A stretch of 64,000 bases of DNA from Phoronis australis (lineage: Eukaryota > Phoronida > Phoronidae). The translations under genes and the position numbers were made by a program. Positions 11,538 to 28,055 of the stretch are shown in pieces (the stretch's first letter is position 1; each line of letters opens with the position of its first letter). The notes under the pieces are model-generated. The model ran no database searches. It saw nothing but the letters and a program-made list of their open reading frames with translations, and was not told where the DNA came from. The stretch spans positions 245,251 through 309,250 of the forward strand of contig NMRA01000486.1 in NCBI GenBank assembly GCA_002633005.1, read 5' to 3'.

Positions 11538-12043
11538 CAGGGCTTGGAATTTTCCGCGGAAACGCAGATTTCCGCTTTTTTCAAATGTGCTTTCCGCTTT
11601 TTTATAATATTTCCGTGTAAAAAAATCGGATTTGATATAAAATTTCCGCTTCAAATTCCTTTCTTACCGCGGCGTTGCAGACGACATTCACCTCTAAAAG
11701 CGGAAGTTGCTCTTTATGTTTCGGAGGAACGTAAATTGTCAACATTGCCGGGGCATCTGGGACAGCGTGGTGGGATTTTTCAATGGCGTCTCGTGTTATT
11801 GTTAAGCGCAGCGACAAATACTTCCGCTCTGCAGCCAAAAATGTGTGGGCTGGGAGTGGACGGGCGAGCCAAAAGGACGCAGACGCATGCTACTGATGGT
11901 GATGACCTTTTTTTTTTTTTAGTCCCGATTTTTGTCGGGGAAAAGTTCACATTGACCATTTCAAGGCTGGTTATCAGGCATGATTTGGGCCGTAAAAGTT
12001 TCAAAGTTTCCGCGTTTTTTGTCATTGGTCATTCCAAGCCCTG
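11538..12043. mobile_element. Non-autonomous DNA transposon, CAGGGCTTGGAAT ends
   Basis: The left end CAGGGCTTGGAATTTTCC and right end ATTCCAAGCCCTG are inverted repeats. Flanks catcaa / cataaa match at 5 of 6 bases. The open frames inside (up to 188 codons) match no transposase I know and run through an 11-T tract, so I take the element as non-coding. Confidence 0.8.
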
Positions 12044-12089
12044 CATAAAACTACCATTGCCATGGTAGATTTGGTGGAGAGGCTTGTAC

Positions 12090-12637
12090 CGGGATGCATG
12101 AAACAGTCCCAAATAGGGACTCTACTAACTTCCCTAAATCTTCTGCATATCTGTTCCGTTTTTTACTCACATATGTAGTATTTTTTCTTTTATTTTACAT
12201 GGGCGGCACAGCACTGAAAAAAGTGGGGGCTAAAGCCCCCTCAGCTCCCCTGTGAGGCACCACCTACAGACTATGTGCGGCATAGCACTGAAAAATGTGG
12301 GGCTAGAGCCCCCCCCCCCAGCCCCCTGTGGTGCGACGCCCATCTTTATTATGAGCACCTCTTTGACTAATGACATTCTTTTATAATATAGCTAAAAATT
12401 GAGTCCTTAAAATAATTGGGGACTTGGTCCTTAAATTAGGGGTGTTGCATGAAAAGATCCTTCCATATTTTCAATAAATTTGCGAATTCAGTTGTGATTT
12501 GTATCAAAGTTAAATATTGACTTGATTTTGATACTCAGACAGCATAAAAAGGACAGTCAGTGTTTTCACAAGCTCACAAATACGCAGTAGGTCTAAGGAT
12601 TTTAGTGTAGTCCCAATTTTGGACTGTTTCATGTATC
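12090..12637. mobile_element. TIR element with GCATGAAACAGTCC ends and a nested GC-hairpin duplication
   Basis: The left end GATGCATGAAACAGTCCCAA is mirrored by the right end, ttggactgtttcatgtatc. Inside, at about 12200-12345, is a direct duplication whose units each carry gcactgaaaaa(a/t)gtgggg and a gc-rich stem (ctaaagccccct; ctagagccccc). Another left end of the same family is at 5683. Confidence 0.75.
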
Positions 12638-13015
12638 TGGTCGGGCATTCAGGCACTGGTGTTTAGAAAATGTAATAAATTTATAAATTTCTTATTCTCA
12701 AGGTTAGAATTTAAACTTCTTGAAATTTGAAGCAAAATCAAGACATTAAGTTTTTTTTTTTAAATCATGGTTGAAATGAACAGTTACTAGCAATTCTGAG
12801 ATTCTTGTTTCAAAGTCTACAATCAGAATTACCAAAACCTGGTACATTTTGCTCCTTAGCTTGTGCTAAATTAGAACCCTGCATTCAATGCTGATCCCTC
12901 GTCCCTTTACATTTGTAAATAGACATCCGAAAATGTTGCTGCATTTTCGTGAATCAAAACCAAGGTGTTAAAAATCTCTTTACTTGTTTAATGCAAATGT
13001 TAAAGAAGTATTTAA

Positions 13016-18252
<5,237 letters not shown>

Positions 18253-19512
18253 TGGGTGTGAAGGTGGTGTGAACTTAATGGCTGAGAGTGGAGCCTGATT
18301 ACTGTACATGTGACAGACATGCAGCCAAATTGTAGTGCAGGGGTCAGCTCACTCTTGATGTTGTTAACTGTCAATCGTGCACTCTACAAGCATAGTATGC
18401 CAAAGGCTCTCTCCTCTCCGATATTTTATGGACTAAATAGACTTTGCTTTCTTGAATACACACATTGTTTATATATTGTTAATCTGAAGATCTGTCTAAT
18501 TCCTGTTGAATGAATATAACCAGTCTTAACTTCTCTTGCCTGGTCAGAAATCTAGTCCGATGGGAGGTCCTTGTTTGTAGTTACTGTGGCAACTAGCCCC
18601 TGGTTGACACTGCACAAGCATGCCAGGATTTGTGGTATTGCTTGGACAAAAACCACTGAATCCAGTGCTGCGCACAATTGTCTCAAGTTTCACACGTTCT
18701 TCCAGTTAAATCATTGTGGTTGATGTTCATTTAACATGTCGTCTTGATGGAGATGATTATTCTAAACCAAGAAAACGTGGGTTTACCATTGTTAATCTTT
18801 TTGTACATTCATGTCCAAAATAACAAACATCTATCTATATGGAATTATTTTGATTTTATATGTATTGTGAGAGAGGATTCAATCAGTGTAGTCTAGTAGT
18901 CTTTTTATTCCTAATTTAACCAATGTTTTGCATCTGGTGTAAGTTAACTAAATATATAGATGGTAAAATACTTTGTCATATTTCTCTTGTCCTCCAATGC
19001 TGGTGGCCCGTTTTCTTGTGCACCCAAAACACATGTGGGTTGGGTGCATGTTATTGCCTTGTCTCTGTCAGCCTTGTCTGGCCACCCAACGCCCTCCTCT
19101 CCTAACGGCTTAGATCTCTGTAAATTTGTTGCAGCTTTCATTGGGGGAAGCCGAAGCTGTTGACATGGGTTTTCGTTTTATGTTTAGATATATGCTTTCA
19201 GTGTGGACGCATCTCTGTGCACCAGGAATAACTCTGGAAGCCCCGCGTCACTGCCGCAAAAATAATTTAATTGGCGCATCGCGATTGCTTAATTCTAGCC
19301 CGTGGGGCTGGTTAAAATTCAAAGCAAACTGGGAACAATATGCTAACATGGCCGATGGGTCCTCCAAATTGAGCCATAGACTTGTGGGTCAAGGCGCCCA
19401 TGCCCACTTTCTGAAATGACCCCTGGTGTACATGGCGAGATTCAACGAACACATTTCAGACGTTAAGGTTATTTAATCCATGGTTCTGCTTGGTGTAGAA
19501 TATAATTTGTTC
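18253..19512. other. 3' region of the Rho gene and convergent gap to the M4 gene
   Basis: It contains the 3' untranslated region of isoform 2B, whose end cannot be placed (no canonical AATAAA seen), and the short 3' flank of the minus-strand peptidase gene. A minus-strand ATTAAA lies at 19472-19477, 36 nt after the peptidase stop, and is its best polyadenylation candidate. Confidence 0.55.
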
Positions 19513-20433
19513 TTATGGCGGGCAAGCACATCCCACTGTATTGAAAGCTGATTTAACGTCGGGGACGTCATAATCTAACATCTCGGCTGCCGCTTCCATT
19601 TCGCACACACCTTGGTTAAAATCCATCCATTCGTACCAGAATAACTTGTTAGCGATACCAAATAACTTGAATGCCTTTATAACTCCCCATCCATCGGTTT
19701 TAGCAAGGATGCAGAATGCCTTCGAATAAATCCCGCTGCTCACGTGACCATTCATACCAGCCACGTATTGGTCGTAATGGTATATCATGGCCTGTGGAGT
19801 GTTAGCGGTGTAGTTACACATGCTTCTTACCAGATGACCGTGCGTCCATCTGTAACTGTCGTAACCTATAGTGAAGGTCACCGGGTCCAGTTGTTGATTG
19901 TTGGTGAAAAACTCCACTGCTAACGCACTGATGTCTGAAAAAGCTTCGTGAATTCCCCAGCCTTCGTTATGTGTCTCCAAGGAACAGCTCATGTCCGTGT
20001 AACCATGAGCAAGCTCGTGCGCTACGATATGCAGCGTTGTTAGCGGATAACAGCACCCTGTCGCGTTGCCATCCCCCAAGAATACTGCTTGGCCATTCCA
20101 AAATGCGTTTTCATAATTTTTGCGATAGTGAACATAGACGTCAAAAGGCGTTGGGAGAACTTCCTCGTCCAAGTATTGCAAGTATGCCAGTCGTGTCTGA
20201 TGAGCGAAGTGATGTGCGTCACTAAGCGGGGAATAACCGTCGTTCACAGAGTCGACAATGCCAGAGGAACATTTGAACGTGTATGGAGCTGTAGGCTTGT
20301 CTTCCGATCGGTATTTATTATTATAATGAAAAGTCTTCACGTAAGCTGTCTCAAGACTGCAGTAGGAACCGTTAGTCAACACGTCCAGTTGAAGGTACCT
20401 GCCATAGTTCTTTGAATAGGAATACTGCCCTGT
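19513..20433 (-). CDS. M4 peptidase last exon (catalytic domain)
   Basis: 306 codons plus stop after the acceptor TTTTACAG, beginning TGQYSYSKNYG; this continues GGNLF of the previous exon, as in GGNxKTGQY of the family. Exon residues: HELAH at 139-143 (bases 20005-20019), zinc-ligand Glu at 163, catalytic His at 230. It ends ...FNTVGCACPP. The open frame extends 5' of the acceptor to 20634 but that part lacks similarity. Confidence 0.92.
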   Translation of the reverse strand, partial: TGQYSYSKNYGRYLQLDVLTNGSYCSLETAYVKTFHYNNKYRSEDKPTAPYTFKCSSGIVDSVNDGYSPLSDAHHFAHQTRLAYLQYLDEEVLPTPFDVYVHYRKNYENAFWNGQAVFLGDGNATGCCYPLTTLHIVAHELAHGYTDMSCSLETHNEGWGIHEAFSDISALAVEFFTNNQQLDPVTFTIGYDSYRWTHGHLVRSMCNYTANTPQAMIYHYDQYVAGMNGHVSSGIYSKAFCILAKTDGWGVIKAFKLFGIANKLFWYEWMDFNQGVCEMEAAAEMLDYDVPDVKSAFNTVGCACPP

Positions 20434-23400
20434 CTGTAAAAGAATTATTTGAATCACTCGTAGTCGGGTAACACGAAGGTGGCGTGACAAAAGAAATGCG
20501 CGTAATTTTCTAACATATGAGGCGATAGAAAATGTTGACGAAGGCCCTAACAACGCAATGATAACGTTTGAGGGGGGGTCAAGCCTCCCGAAATACGCAT
20601 GGTGTTCAAGTGGCATGGGACTTACAATTGACAAGCCAAATGAAAGTCACTTTGGACGAGCATTTACTCATGACTCAATGCTGAAATTTTCAGATAATTA
20701 AGCCACAAAGTAAGTCAATGTTTGGATTTTTTCGGCTCGGCGTGGTGTTCTCTTTAAGACATAAACACTTGACGTGCTTTACTTATCATGGAAATGCATT
20801 ACATAGAGTCAGTTTGGCATTGTATGCAAAATCAGACATCGCTTAAGGCCAGAATTCAGAGTGTTCCAAATAGACCGACTCGGTTTGATTGAGGCTCAAG
20901 GCTGATTAGAACCACGTTTTCATGAAAACAAAGGTGTCAAAACCACGCAACCCTCGATTTTTTAGCAAATATTAAATGCGTTTAGATAAAATGAAAAACT
21001 TCATAAGCTTTTCAAAAATATGTATACTTAATTTTCATTTTATTGCCTGAAGTTTTTTATGTAGTATGTAACGCCACGTTAAAGGCCGGGGTTATTGTAA
21101 TTGCATCTATCCTCGAAGCGAATTTTTTATTTAGGCCACGAAGCCTACATGTAGTTGATTCTCGTCTTTGCCTAGATTCATTTCGATCTGGGCTTACCGT
21201 CTAAAAACCGACAGACCCCCATCAATTTTAGTGGAAGTCTCGTTTTCTGTTTTTGTTTTTGTTTCATTGTTTTTTTTTTTGAAAAATCTGCTCAAAGGCA
21301 CTTTAGCAAGGTTAGTAAGGTCTGAAACAGCATCGTTTGCCGGCGATGAATAAAAAATAACAATTGCCGGTCATTTTTTCTCGTCTCTGTGGATTTTCGT
21401 TCTTGAAAAAGTAGGCGCCTAAAAATACCACACCACCTACCGGATTTTCGAAGAAAACCACAGACCAAACGGCTTTTTGCCTTACCGCTCTAATATTGAT
21501 CTCAACTTATTCCACTGTACTCAGACGAGAAGTGATTTCTAGGTTTGCAAAGAACAAGCCTCTTATAGGGCCTGGTCGCAAGAAATAACGAATTATCTGT
21601 TCTTTCGAACCTTGAAATCATCTCCACTTTTACCACCGTATTGCCGCGCCATTAGGCCAATGGGCGTCTGTGTACATCGAACTGCGCATGCATGTGAGAC
21701 AGGTGCATGCGCCAATTATGCGTACCACTTGTGTAAAAAAGGCCGCGAAAAAAGACATAATTTCGGATATAGGCCCATGGGCCAAAAGGCGAGGCAATAC
21801 GGTAATACAAAACTACCAATTGTCTTGAAAATACACCTAGAAACAAGATACAGAGGCAAAGGTAAAAAAATGCCATAAGGAAGCCCAACGGTAGTCAAAA
21901 CGGGTGCGCCTATATTCGAATTAATGTGTGGGCTTATGTAGGGGACATTGCCTAGGCTTATATGCAAAACTTAGGCGCATGCGCCAATATGAGAACCAAT
22001 TATGTAAAAACAGGCCACTAAAAAGGTGTTATTTCGGATATATGCCCATGGGCCTAAAGGCCCGGCAATAAGGTAAAATAATAAATTGAGGCCAATTTCG
22101 TACTGTAAATGGTCTGAATCAAGTTATTTGTGATGGCAAGTGGGTTTATTGCCGCCTTAATATTTTGAATTATGAGTCACACCCATACATTCTTTCAATG
22201 TACTGCCTTTTCATACATCCAACAAACAACACCACAACTTTTTTTACAAAGCCCTGGAGATGTTTGATTCGCTTCAGTTTATTACTGGTACCATTCTCTC
22301 GTTTTACACACTTTTTAGAGGTTGAATTTGCAAAGTGCATAACTTAAGGAAATTAACCGTGAACTGTTTTCTTGAGACGGCAAACAGAGATGGACACCGT
22401 CTTTTGCAAAGTTGCTGGACCTTTTTGAGGCATAGTAATTAATGCCGCCGGCAGGTGCGCTACATTCGAGGAGCGAGATGAAAAATTTTCCGTGCGATAA
22501 TGAATCTCATCGTTGGTAGTGTAATCACTTTTAACGAGTTCAATCATAGGCCAAAACAGCAAATACACTCTGATCAGCGCAGAGTTGGTAACAGCAATAG
22601 TGAGCTCAACATGTATGAACTATACGTCGTGCGTTTATGGCGAACTAGCAAAGCACATTTTAATTTCTGCAATATGATGAAACTGAACGGATGAAGGCTT
22701 ACTAATTCGATGTTAATATTTTTAGATATTAGGAGGGTTTTCCAACAAGTTATTGCAATAATTTACGGTTTACAACACCCGTAGCTCACACTTTGCGATT
22801 TTATAAATGAGCCCCGTCACACCAAACCGTCCAAGCTGGAATGGACACAACCGTGGCAACGTCAGCGGAACTAGCAATTTATAGAAGCGTAACACTTGAT
22901 TCGAATGCGACGCCGTCCACGGAGTTTTTTCTGCGATTGTATACGATGCTCGGTTGCTTGCCACTGGTTCGGTTTTCTCCCCTTTCCGACCGTCGGTACT
23001 GAATAATATGAACTGCCTCGGAGTGACAAGGCCAAAACCGACTAAAATGCCTGAGAACGAGGCACGCAGACGTGAATTTGCCTAATTGTACTTACGAAAA
23101 GATTGCCTCCGACACTGTCAATCTTTTTTGGGAGGTCTGGGCGCTTATTTAGCAAACCATCCCACGTTTCAATTACCCGCCCAGAGATGGCGTCCACCAC
23201 ACATACTGGACGAGACGCTCTTCGGGCGCCTCCGTAGAAGTATTTCACGACAAATATTAGTTGACTTTTTCCTCTCCGTCTTTTTCTTAATTCATGTCTG
23301 TCTTCGACGCCTGAAAATGCAGTATGCAGTGAAAAGCAACCTGAAGTAATTCATACGTTTGTTTTACGGAAAACAGATCCATTATTATGTGAAGGGTTTG

Positions 23401-26304
23401 GAATCCAAGAGATCTTTCAGTAGATTCAAGTACTTAAATAGCAAGGACAACACAAAGCGTTGAGATAGGCCCATGACTAAACCGCACACGCTAAGGTTGC
23501 ATGCGAGCATCCAGACGGGGGGGGGGTCTCGGGGCTCGAACGTATACCCCATTTGGCGAAGTCGGCAAAAAGGTCCGCCTCGGAGAAAAAAAATTCAAAA
23601 AAGTAGAAAACGAGAGACAAAAGTACACTAAAAAGGCAGAAACTACCAAAATTCGGAGAATGCCCAATTCATAGCTCTGAACGTACCCCATGAACCTTCA
23701 AAATAAAAGGTCCACATTCTCAAAAAATTCGAGCCCCCCATTTTTGGCTGGTTGTTCGCACAACTGTGGTGTAGACGGAATACGTCGAATCCGTCCGAAA
23801 ATCATGATGTGAAGGCATCGTCCTATTCTTATCAGAAACCTATTTGCTTGAATTCATGAAAACTCGTCACAAATAATGAGACAAAAGTAAAAAAAATAGA
23901 TTGCCACTGAGAGGCACAGAGGTAAATTGAATACTCCCAAAAAGCCACCTGTTGACGGCCCATGTACATAGAACTAAACTTCACAAAGTACAGAAATATC
24001 CTGCAAAATGTAAAAGATGGCCGCCTGGGGTTAATGCAAAACCCCACAAAATTGCCACTAGGGAGCGCTACAGCAGTTGGACCCGTTTGTAAGTCAACTA
24101 TGTGACCTCAGCAGACCTGGAACACACGTGTAACTCGAACAGTTCGTCACATAGGTGGCACAGAATATGTCGAATCTGTCCAAAGATGGAAATGAAGGCA
24201 AAGTCGTCACCTCAATAGAAACCTTTTTGCCAAATTTGATGGAGAACCATCAAGCAACTTCGAAGATATACAGGCTAACGTAAAAATAAAATTGCCACGA
24301 GTGGGCACAACTCAGTGGCGGATTTGGGGGGGGGGGGCAAAGGGGCCATGGCCCCCCTAAAACTCTACCAGATACCATTTGGGAGTTTGCTTGTGAACTG
24401 CTGACTAGCACATGCGCGCAACCAGGGGGTGCCGAATAAACGATGCATGGGCCCTGAAGAAACCCGTTCACCGTTCTGCCGAAATTCTGGTTATTCCTGT
24501 GCCCTGCCCCCCCAACTCAAAATCCTGGATCCGCCCCTGCAGCTGTTATCTGATCGACCCAAAACACGATTGCCGTTCGTCATCAGCTTTGTAGGAACAT
24601 ATTCGCCAAGTTTCACAAAAAGATCCAGAATTTCAAAGGGCTAAAGAGATGCAGCTGCGGGAGCAACTTAAAAACCAAAATCGCCCAAAAATCAACGTCT
24701 GTCGTGGTCTCATCAGGAACACCAATTGTCATAACGATAATCCATTAAAGTTGATCGGTTTGGTGGGTAGAGATACAGACGCCAAAAACGGACCCGAAAA
24801 TAAGAAAATAGCCATTGGGGGAGCAAATTCCGTCGAATACGTTCGAAATGGGGAAGTTGTCGTCATCTCAATAGAAATATGAATCTGCCAAATTTCGTGA
24901 AAGTCGGTCAAGGAACTGTGCCGGCAAACGTAGAATAAGTTAAAATTGCCAATTGGGGGTACACCAGCACTCGGATTTGTTAGAAATTTGCCATCATCTG
25001 TCGCCAACTATAGGAACACGCCTGCAAAATTTCATGAAGATCCTGCAAGTCGGATTAGTAGACACATCAGTGCACGGACGCAAGATGGCAAAACGCCGGA
25101 TCAGAACAGATACTCTCTGGCAAAAAAGACAAAATTCACCATTGCTTAATTACTTGTGTGTTGACGCTGGAATTGTCGAAACTGGATAGTTAACGCCACG
25201 ACCGAGTTTTCCACGCGTTTCAACATGACGTGACCGTTAGACTTCTTGCACTGGCGCAATGCCCATCGGCGCGTAATTCGTGGCCTTTCCCCTCCTGTAA
25301 AGAAGGAGCACAACTTAATTGCACGCCCTTACAGGGAATGATTAAAAAAGCCTCATTGCTACCTAAAACGCAATGTAAAAACCAAATCTCTTAACACCCG
25401 TATATGCCCCGAGTAATGCTGGTAACAATTTTTAACACCAAACGCAGGAATTCTGGACATTGACATTTAAAGTGGCTATCAAACAGGTTATTAACGTCAG
25501 TTTTTGGCCAGATGGCCATTAAAAACAAGACGCTGTGGTCCATATCGACGTTTTGTCATTACTCAATATCATCATCAGTCAGTTTATAGACACAATAAAT
25601 ATATGCAAAGACGAGAAAAGTAATCCGTTCATTATTTAGCTCATCCCTTTGCAACTGTATCCATGATCATTCCAGCTGACGAAAAATTCTGAGAACATGC
25701 AGGCCATATTTCTGTCTGAGCTCGTTTATAATGTTAACCAAACTTCACGAGCCCGTCGGGTCTGAAGCAACAAGAAATAGCGTTTTTCAAATCTATAAAT
25801 CATCTTTTATCTTATCAAAGAACATGATGAAAGCGGTTTTACAAGAGTAAAGTGGTCTAAATCAAAAGTTGTTTTTCAGACGGTTGATAGAAGAAGCGGG
25901 TTTATTGACCCTTTGAAAACGAGTGACAGAAAGTCACTAGTTTTAACAGTATTGGCCACTCTTTTCCAAAATTCAGTGATTCACATCAAATGCACTTTCT
26001 TTTTATTTTAGAAACCAAATTCAATCACAAGAGAAAATTGCGACCAATGTCTCAACCATAAGAAAATGCCCCTAAAACTCCGTTGGGTTATCAATAGGCT
26101 TTCGATTAAACAGAAATGCCATCATATCCGAAATAGTTTCGCATAAGGCGTAATTTTTATGCAGGCTTTCATACCACGAAGATCCCTCTCCACGTTCCTG
26201 ATCAAGTGACCTCTCGCCCATCCCGTGTATTTATCATTTCGTTTTTCTGCGACCACCACCGTTCCATACAGCGGAATGCCCTTGTAGGTTTGTTGGTACT
26301 TAAC
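19513..26304 (-). CDS. M4 family (thermolysin/vibriolysin-type) zinc metallopeptidase, 5' end not resolved
   Basis: Likely secreted endopeptidase made as a zymogen. Exons assigned on the minus strand: 26304-26175 (FTP propeptide, VKYQQTYKGIPLYG), 25294-25154 (tentative PepSY-like propeptide), 23310-23096 (end of propeptide and start of catalytic domain, VVDAISGRVIETWDG) and 20433-19513 (catalytic domain). Phases agree throughout (1, 1, 0). The last exon has HELAH, the third zinc ligand Glu 20 residues later in GIHEAFSDI, and the catalytic His in NGHVSSGIYSKAF, so activity is expected. Many cysteines suggest disulfides. The signal peptide and N-terminal propeptide exon(s) were not found. M4 enzymes are chiefly bacterial, so ancient lateral transfer is an inference; the introns show it is an animal gene, not contamination. 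Confidence 0.85.
21637..22080. mobile_element. TIR element with accgtattgccgcgcc ends and a partial second copy
   Basis: The left end ccgtattgccgcgccattag is mirrored at 21773-21803 (gcccatgggcc...gaggcaatacgg). A second, partial copy at about 21945-22080 repeats gcgcatgcgccaatatg, atttcggatata and gcccatgggcc in the same order. It lies in the last intron of the M4 gene. Confidence 0.75.
23096..23310 (-). CDS. M4 peptidase exon: propeptide end and N-terminus of the catalytic domain
   Basis: 215 nt between the acceptor CTGCATTTTCAG and donor GTAAGT. It encodes a basic stretch (ELRKRRRGK, a possible furin-like cleavage area), SQLIFVVKYFYGG and the conserved VVDAISGRVIETWDGL. Phase 1 in, phase 0 out. 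Confidence 0.85.
23515..23752. repeat. Dispersed repeat, second copy of the 6480-6740 family
   Basis: It shares the blocks listed for 6480-6740, and also has ggggctcgaacg near its left end facing attcgagcccccc near its right end, suggesting inverted termini. It lies in an M4 intron. Confidence 0.7.
23760..25110. repeat. Degenerate ~250-350 bp repeat array in an M4 intron
   Basis: Blocks such as (g)tcgaat(a/c)cgt, gaaggcaaagtcgtcacctc / ggaagttgtcgtcatctc, tcaatagaaac, ccaaatttcgtgaaagtc and aaaattgccac recur three to four times, in order, at about 23780, 24170, 24590 and 24830. It is interrupted by the short element at 24313. Confidence 0.65.
24313..24539. mobile_element. Short CAG...CTG transposon (GGCGGATC family), copy A
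   Basis: Left CAGTGGCGGATTTGGG, right ctggatccgcccctg. Flanks caact / cagct (4 of 5). The interior has facing G- and C-runs. Confidence 0.85.
25154..25294 (-). CDS. Tentative M4 peptidase exon (propeptide, PepSY-like part)
   Basis: 141 nt, open, with acceptor CTCCTTCTTTACAG and donor GTAATT, both in phase 1, as the neighbouring exons require. It encodes ITRRWALRQCKKSNGHVMLK and then RVENSVVALTIQF, which fits the spacing and hydrophobic pattern of the segment that must lie between the FTP motif and SQLIFVVKY. Without it the propeptide is about 45 residues too short. Similarity alone would not prove it. Confidence 0.4.
26175..26304 (-). CDS. M4 peptidase exon: FTP (fungalysin/thermolysin propeptide) motif
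   Basis: 43 codons plus one base: VKYQQTYKGIPLYGTVVVAE and on to ARGHLIRNVERDLR, typical of the FTP domain that inhibits the zymogen. Acceptor ATCGTGCAG in phase 0; the donor at GTATGA leaves phase 1. Confidence 0.8.
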
Positions 26305-26343
26305 CTGCACGATAAAGATTAAACAATTGCTAGCTAAACAAAT

Positions 26344-26465
26344 ATATATTATACATATTAAGTGATGTGTCTGTGTATGTAGGTGCGTGCGTGCGCGCGT
26401 GTGTGTGTGCCTGCGTGCGTGCATATGTGTATTGTATATAATATATTGTATATATATTATTTTGA
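26344..26465. repeat. TG/CG and TA microsatellite
   Basis: (tg)n/(cg)n track followed by tatataatatattgtatatata, in the M4 intron next to the FTP exon. Confidence 0.85.
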
Positions 26466-26819
26466 AATTCATGCCCTTAAAAATCAGAAAAACTGTACTT
26501 TTTCAAAATTCCATTTCAGTGCTCAAGTTTTTCGCATTTCGGGGCATGTGCCTATGCGCTGACGCGACTGTCCCTTGTGTTTGCGCATCATCTCATCTCT
26601 GATGTTTTCTGTTTCATGAGTTAAATTGGATGCATCTACAGTTTAATAACGACATAACAATGATTTTGTATTACTATAACTCAAATCAGGATGTATAGGC
26701 ACAGCTGCACGTGTAGGCAGGCGTAAGTATCCTGATATACGATTATATTCAACCATAAGTTACGCAGTCCTTGGTTTTCTCAGATAGCATGGTTTCGCCT
26801 GGCAATGCAGGCGCAACCA

Positions 26820-27065
26820 TGTTCTTTCGATACAATCCGTCATTTTCCACACGACGTTATAATGTATCATAATTTATACAAGTTACTGTACACGCTCATC
26901 CGATACAATTCGTTATTTTCCGTACATATGTGCAGTAATGTACATGAAAACGTCATTGGAAATGGACGAACTTAGACTCGAATGAGCTTCATTCATGTTA
27001 CTGTATATAGTATGTACACGATAAAGTCACACGGAAATGGACGAACTTTGTACCGAACGATCACG
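26820..27065. repeat. Dispersed repeat shared with 35090-35215
   Basis: Two internal sub-copies share gatacaattcgttattttcc and tggacgaact; a third is at 35.1 kb (ctacaattcgtcattttccg, acacgataacgtcaca, gatggacgaacc). No coding role is seen. Confidence 0.7.
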
Positions 27066-27907
27066 GGCGCAACAGGATGCACTACACAAACTCTGCCCTC
27101 CGTCGTCATTTCGCGCCGCTCCATGCAGAATACACCCAGTCTTCGGAAAAAAATATCACAAACAAATCTTTGACAGGGATGATCTTCGAAACAGATAACC
27201 GATGTCATCCTTCTCTGGTGCATTTCATACTCGGCAATTGTTTCAATACCCCGAGGCTCTTCGAGGTATGATCCTTCCATAGCCTCAGAATTTGTGTTCA
27301 GAGGTAGATTTGGAACCGGGCAAGAAGAGCCCAGGATTCATGGACAGCCAAATATTTTTCAACTTATTCTGAGCTACGCCCTAGAGCATCAACGTCGAAG
27401 CAACTGGTATTTCGTTCACACACCGTTCAATCAGAAGGTACTGAGACCTGACGTTTGTTCGGCGCCTGAAAAAAGTCGCACGTGAGACGTTCGCTAGACG
27501 TCTGATTTGTGTATGTTATCTTCATGCTTCAAATCAAATGACAGCTCCACCTTCGTACCATGAGCAGCCTACATTTCGACGAAACATTTTCTCCTTGTTC
27601 AGCCGTGGTGAGATGGCACGCGATTGGATTGAGTATTATTGCATACTGATGTTTTACTAATTGCTCGTAAGCGGAGAGTGATAAGACGCCACTGGAACAT
27701 TTTTGCAACCCGTTTTTAATCAATCTCCGGAAACGAAGCTTCGCTGACGCACGGTAGGGCATCACAGGACATATGCCCAAGACTAGAAACTTTTTTGAAT
27801 CTTCTATGAAAATTTGCTCTCTCCCTCATAATCCCGTTTCGTCAACAACAAGTAAGGAGACTCGACAGCAATGGTCGTAAAGAGGTATGTCGCCCTAGAG
27901 TCAGGAG
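27066..27907. other. Non-coding stretch beside the M4 gene, nothing certain
   Basis: A minus-strand open frame of 95 codons (27280-26993) has no recognisable similarity and partly overlaps the dispersed repeat. It could hold a missing 5' exon of the peptidase gene but I cannot support one. Confidence 0.4.
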
Positions 27908-28055
27908 CAAGGGTGGATCTAGGATTTTGAGTTGGGGGGCAGGACAGAGTATTAGCCTGGATTTTGCCCGTCAGACATTCGCGCCCCCCGAACTGCCAAA
28001 TGAAATCTGGGAGTATTTTAGGGGGGGACCATGGCCCCCTCTAAATCCGCCATAG
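27908..28055. mobile_element. Short GGCGGATC-family transposon, copy B
   Basis: Left caagggtggatctaggattt, right taaatccgccatag; the interior resembles the copy at 55193 (ttgcccgtcagacattc, aatctgggag). The flanking tgtcgccctagagtcaggag and tgtcgctctataatcaggag form a longer direct repeat around it. Confidence 0.75.

Noticed and set aside
11502-12068. 188-codon open frame on the plus strand
   Set aside because: It spans a whole TIR element including both ends and a long T run; no transposase or other motif; other frames are open too.
26993-27280. 95-codon minus-strand frame next to the FTP exon
   Set aside because: No family similarity, overlaps a dispersed repeat, no convincing splice donor in frame.
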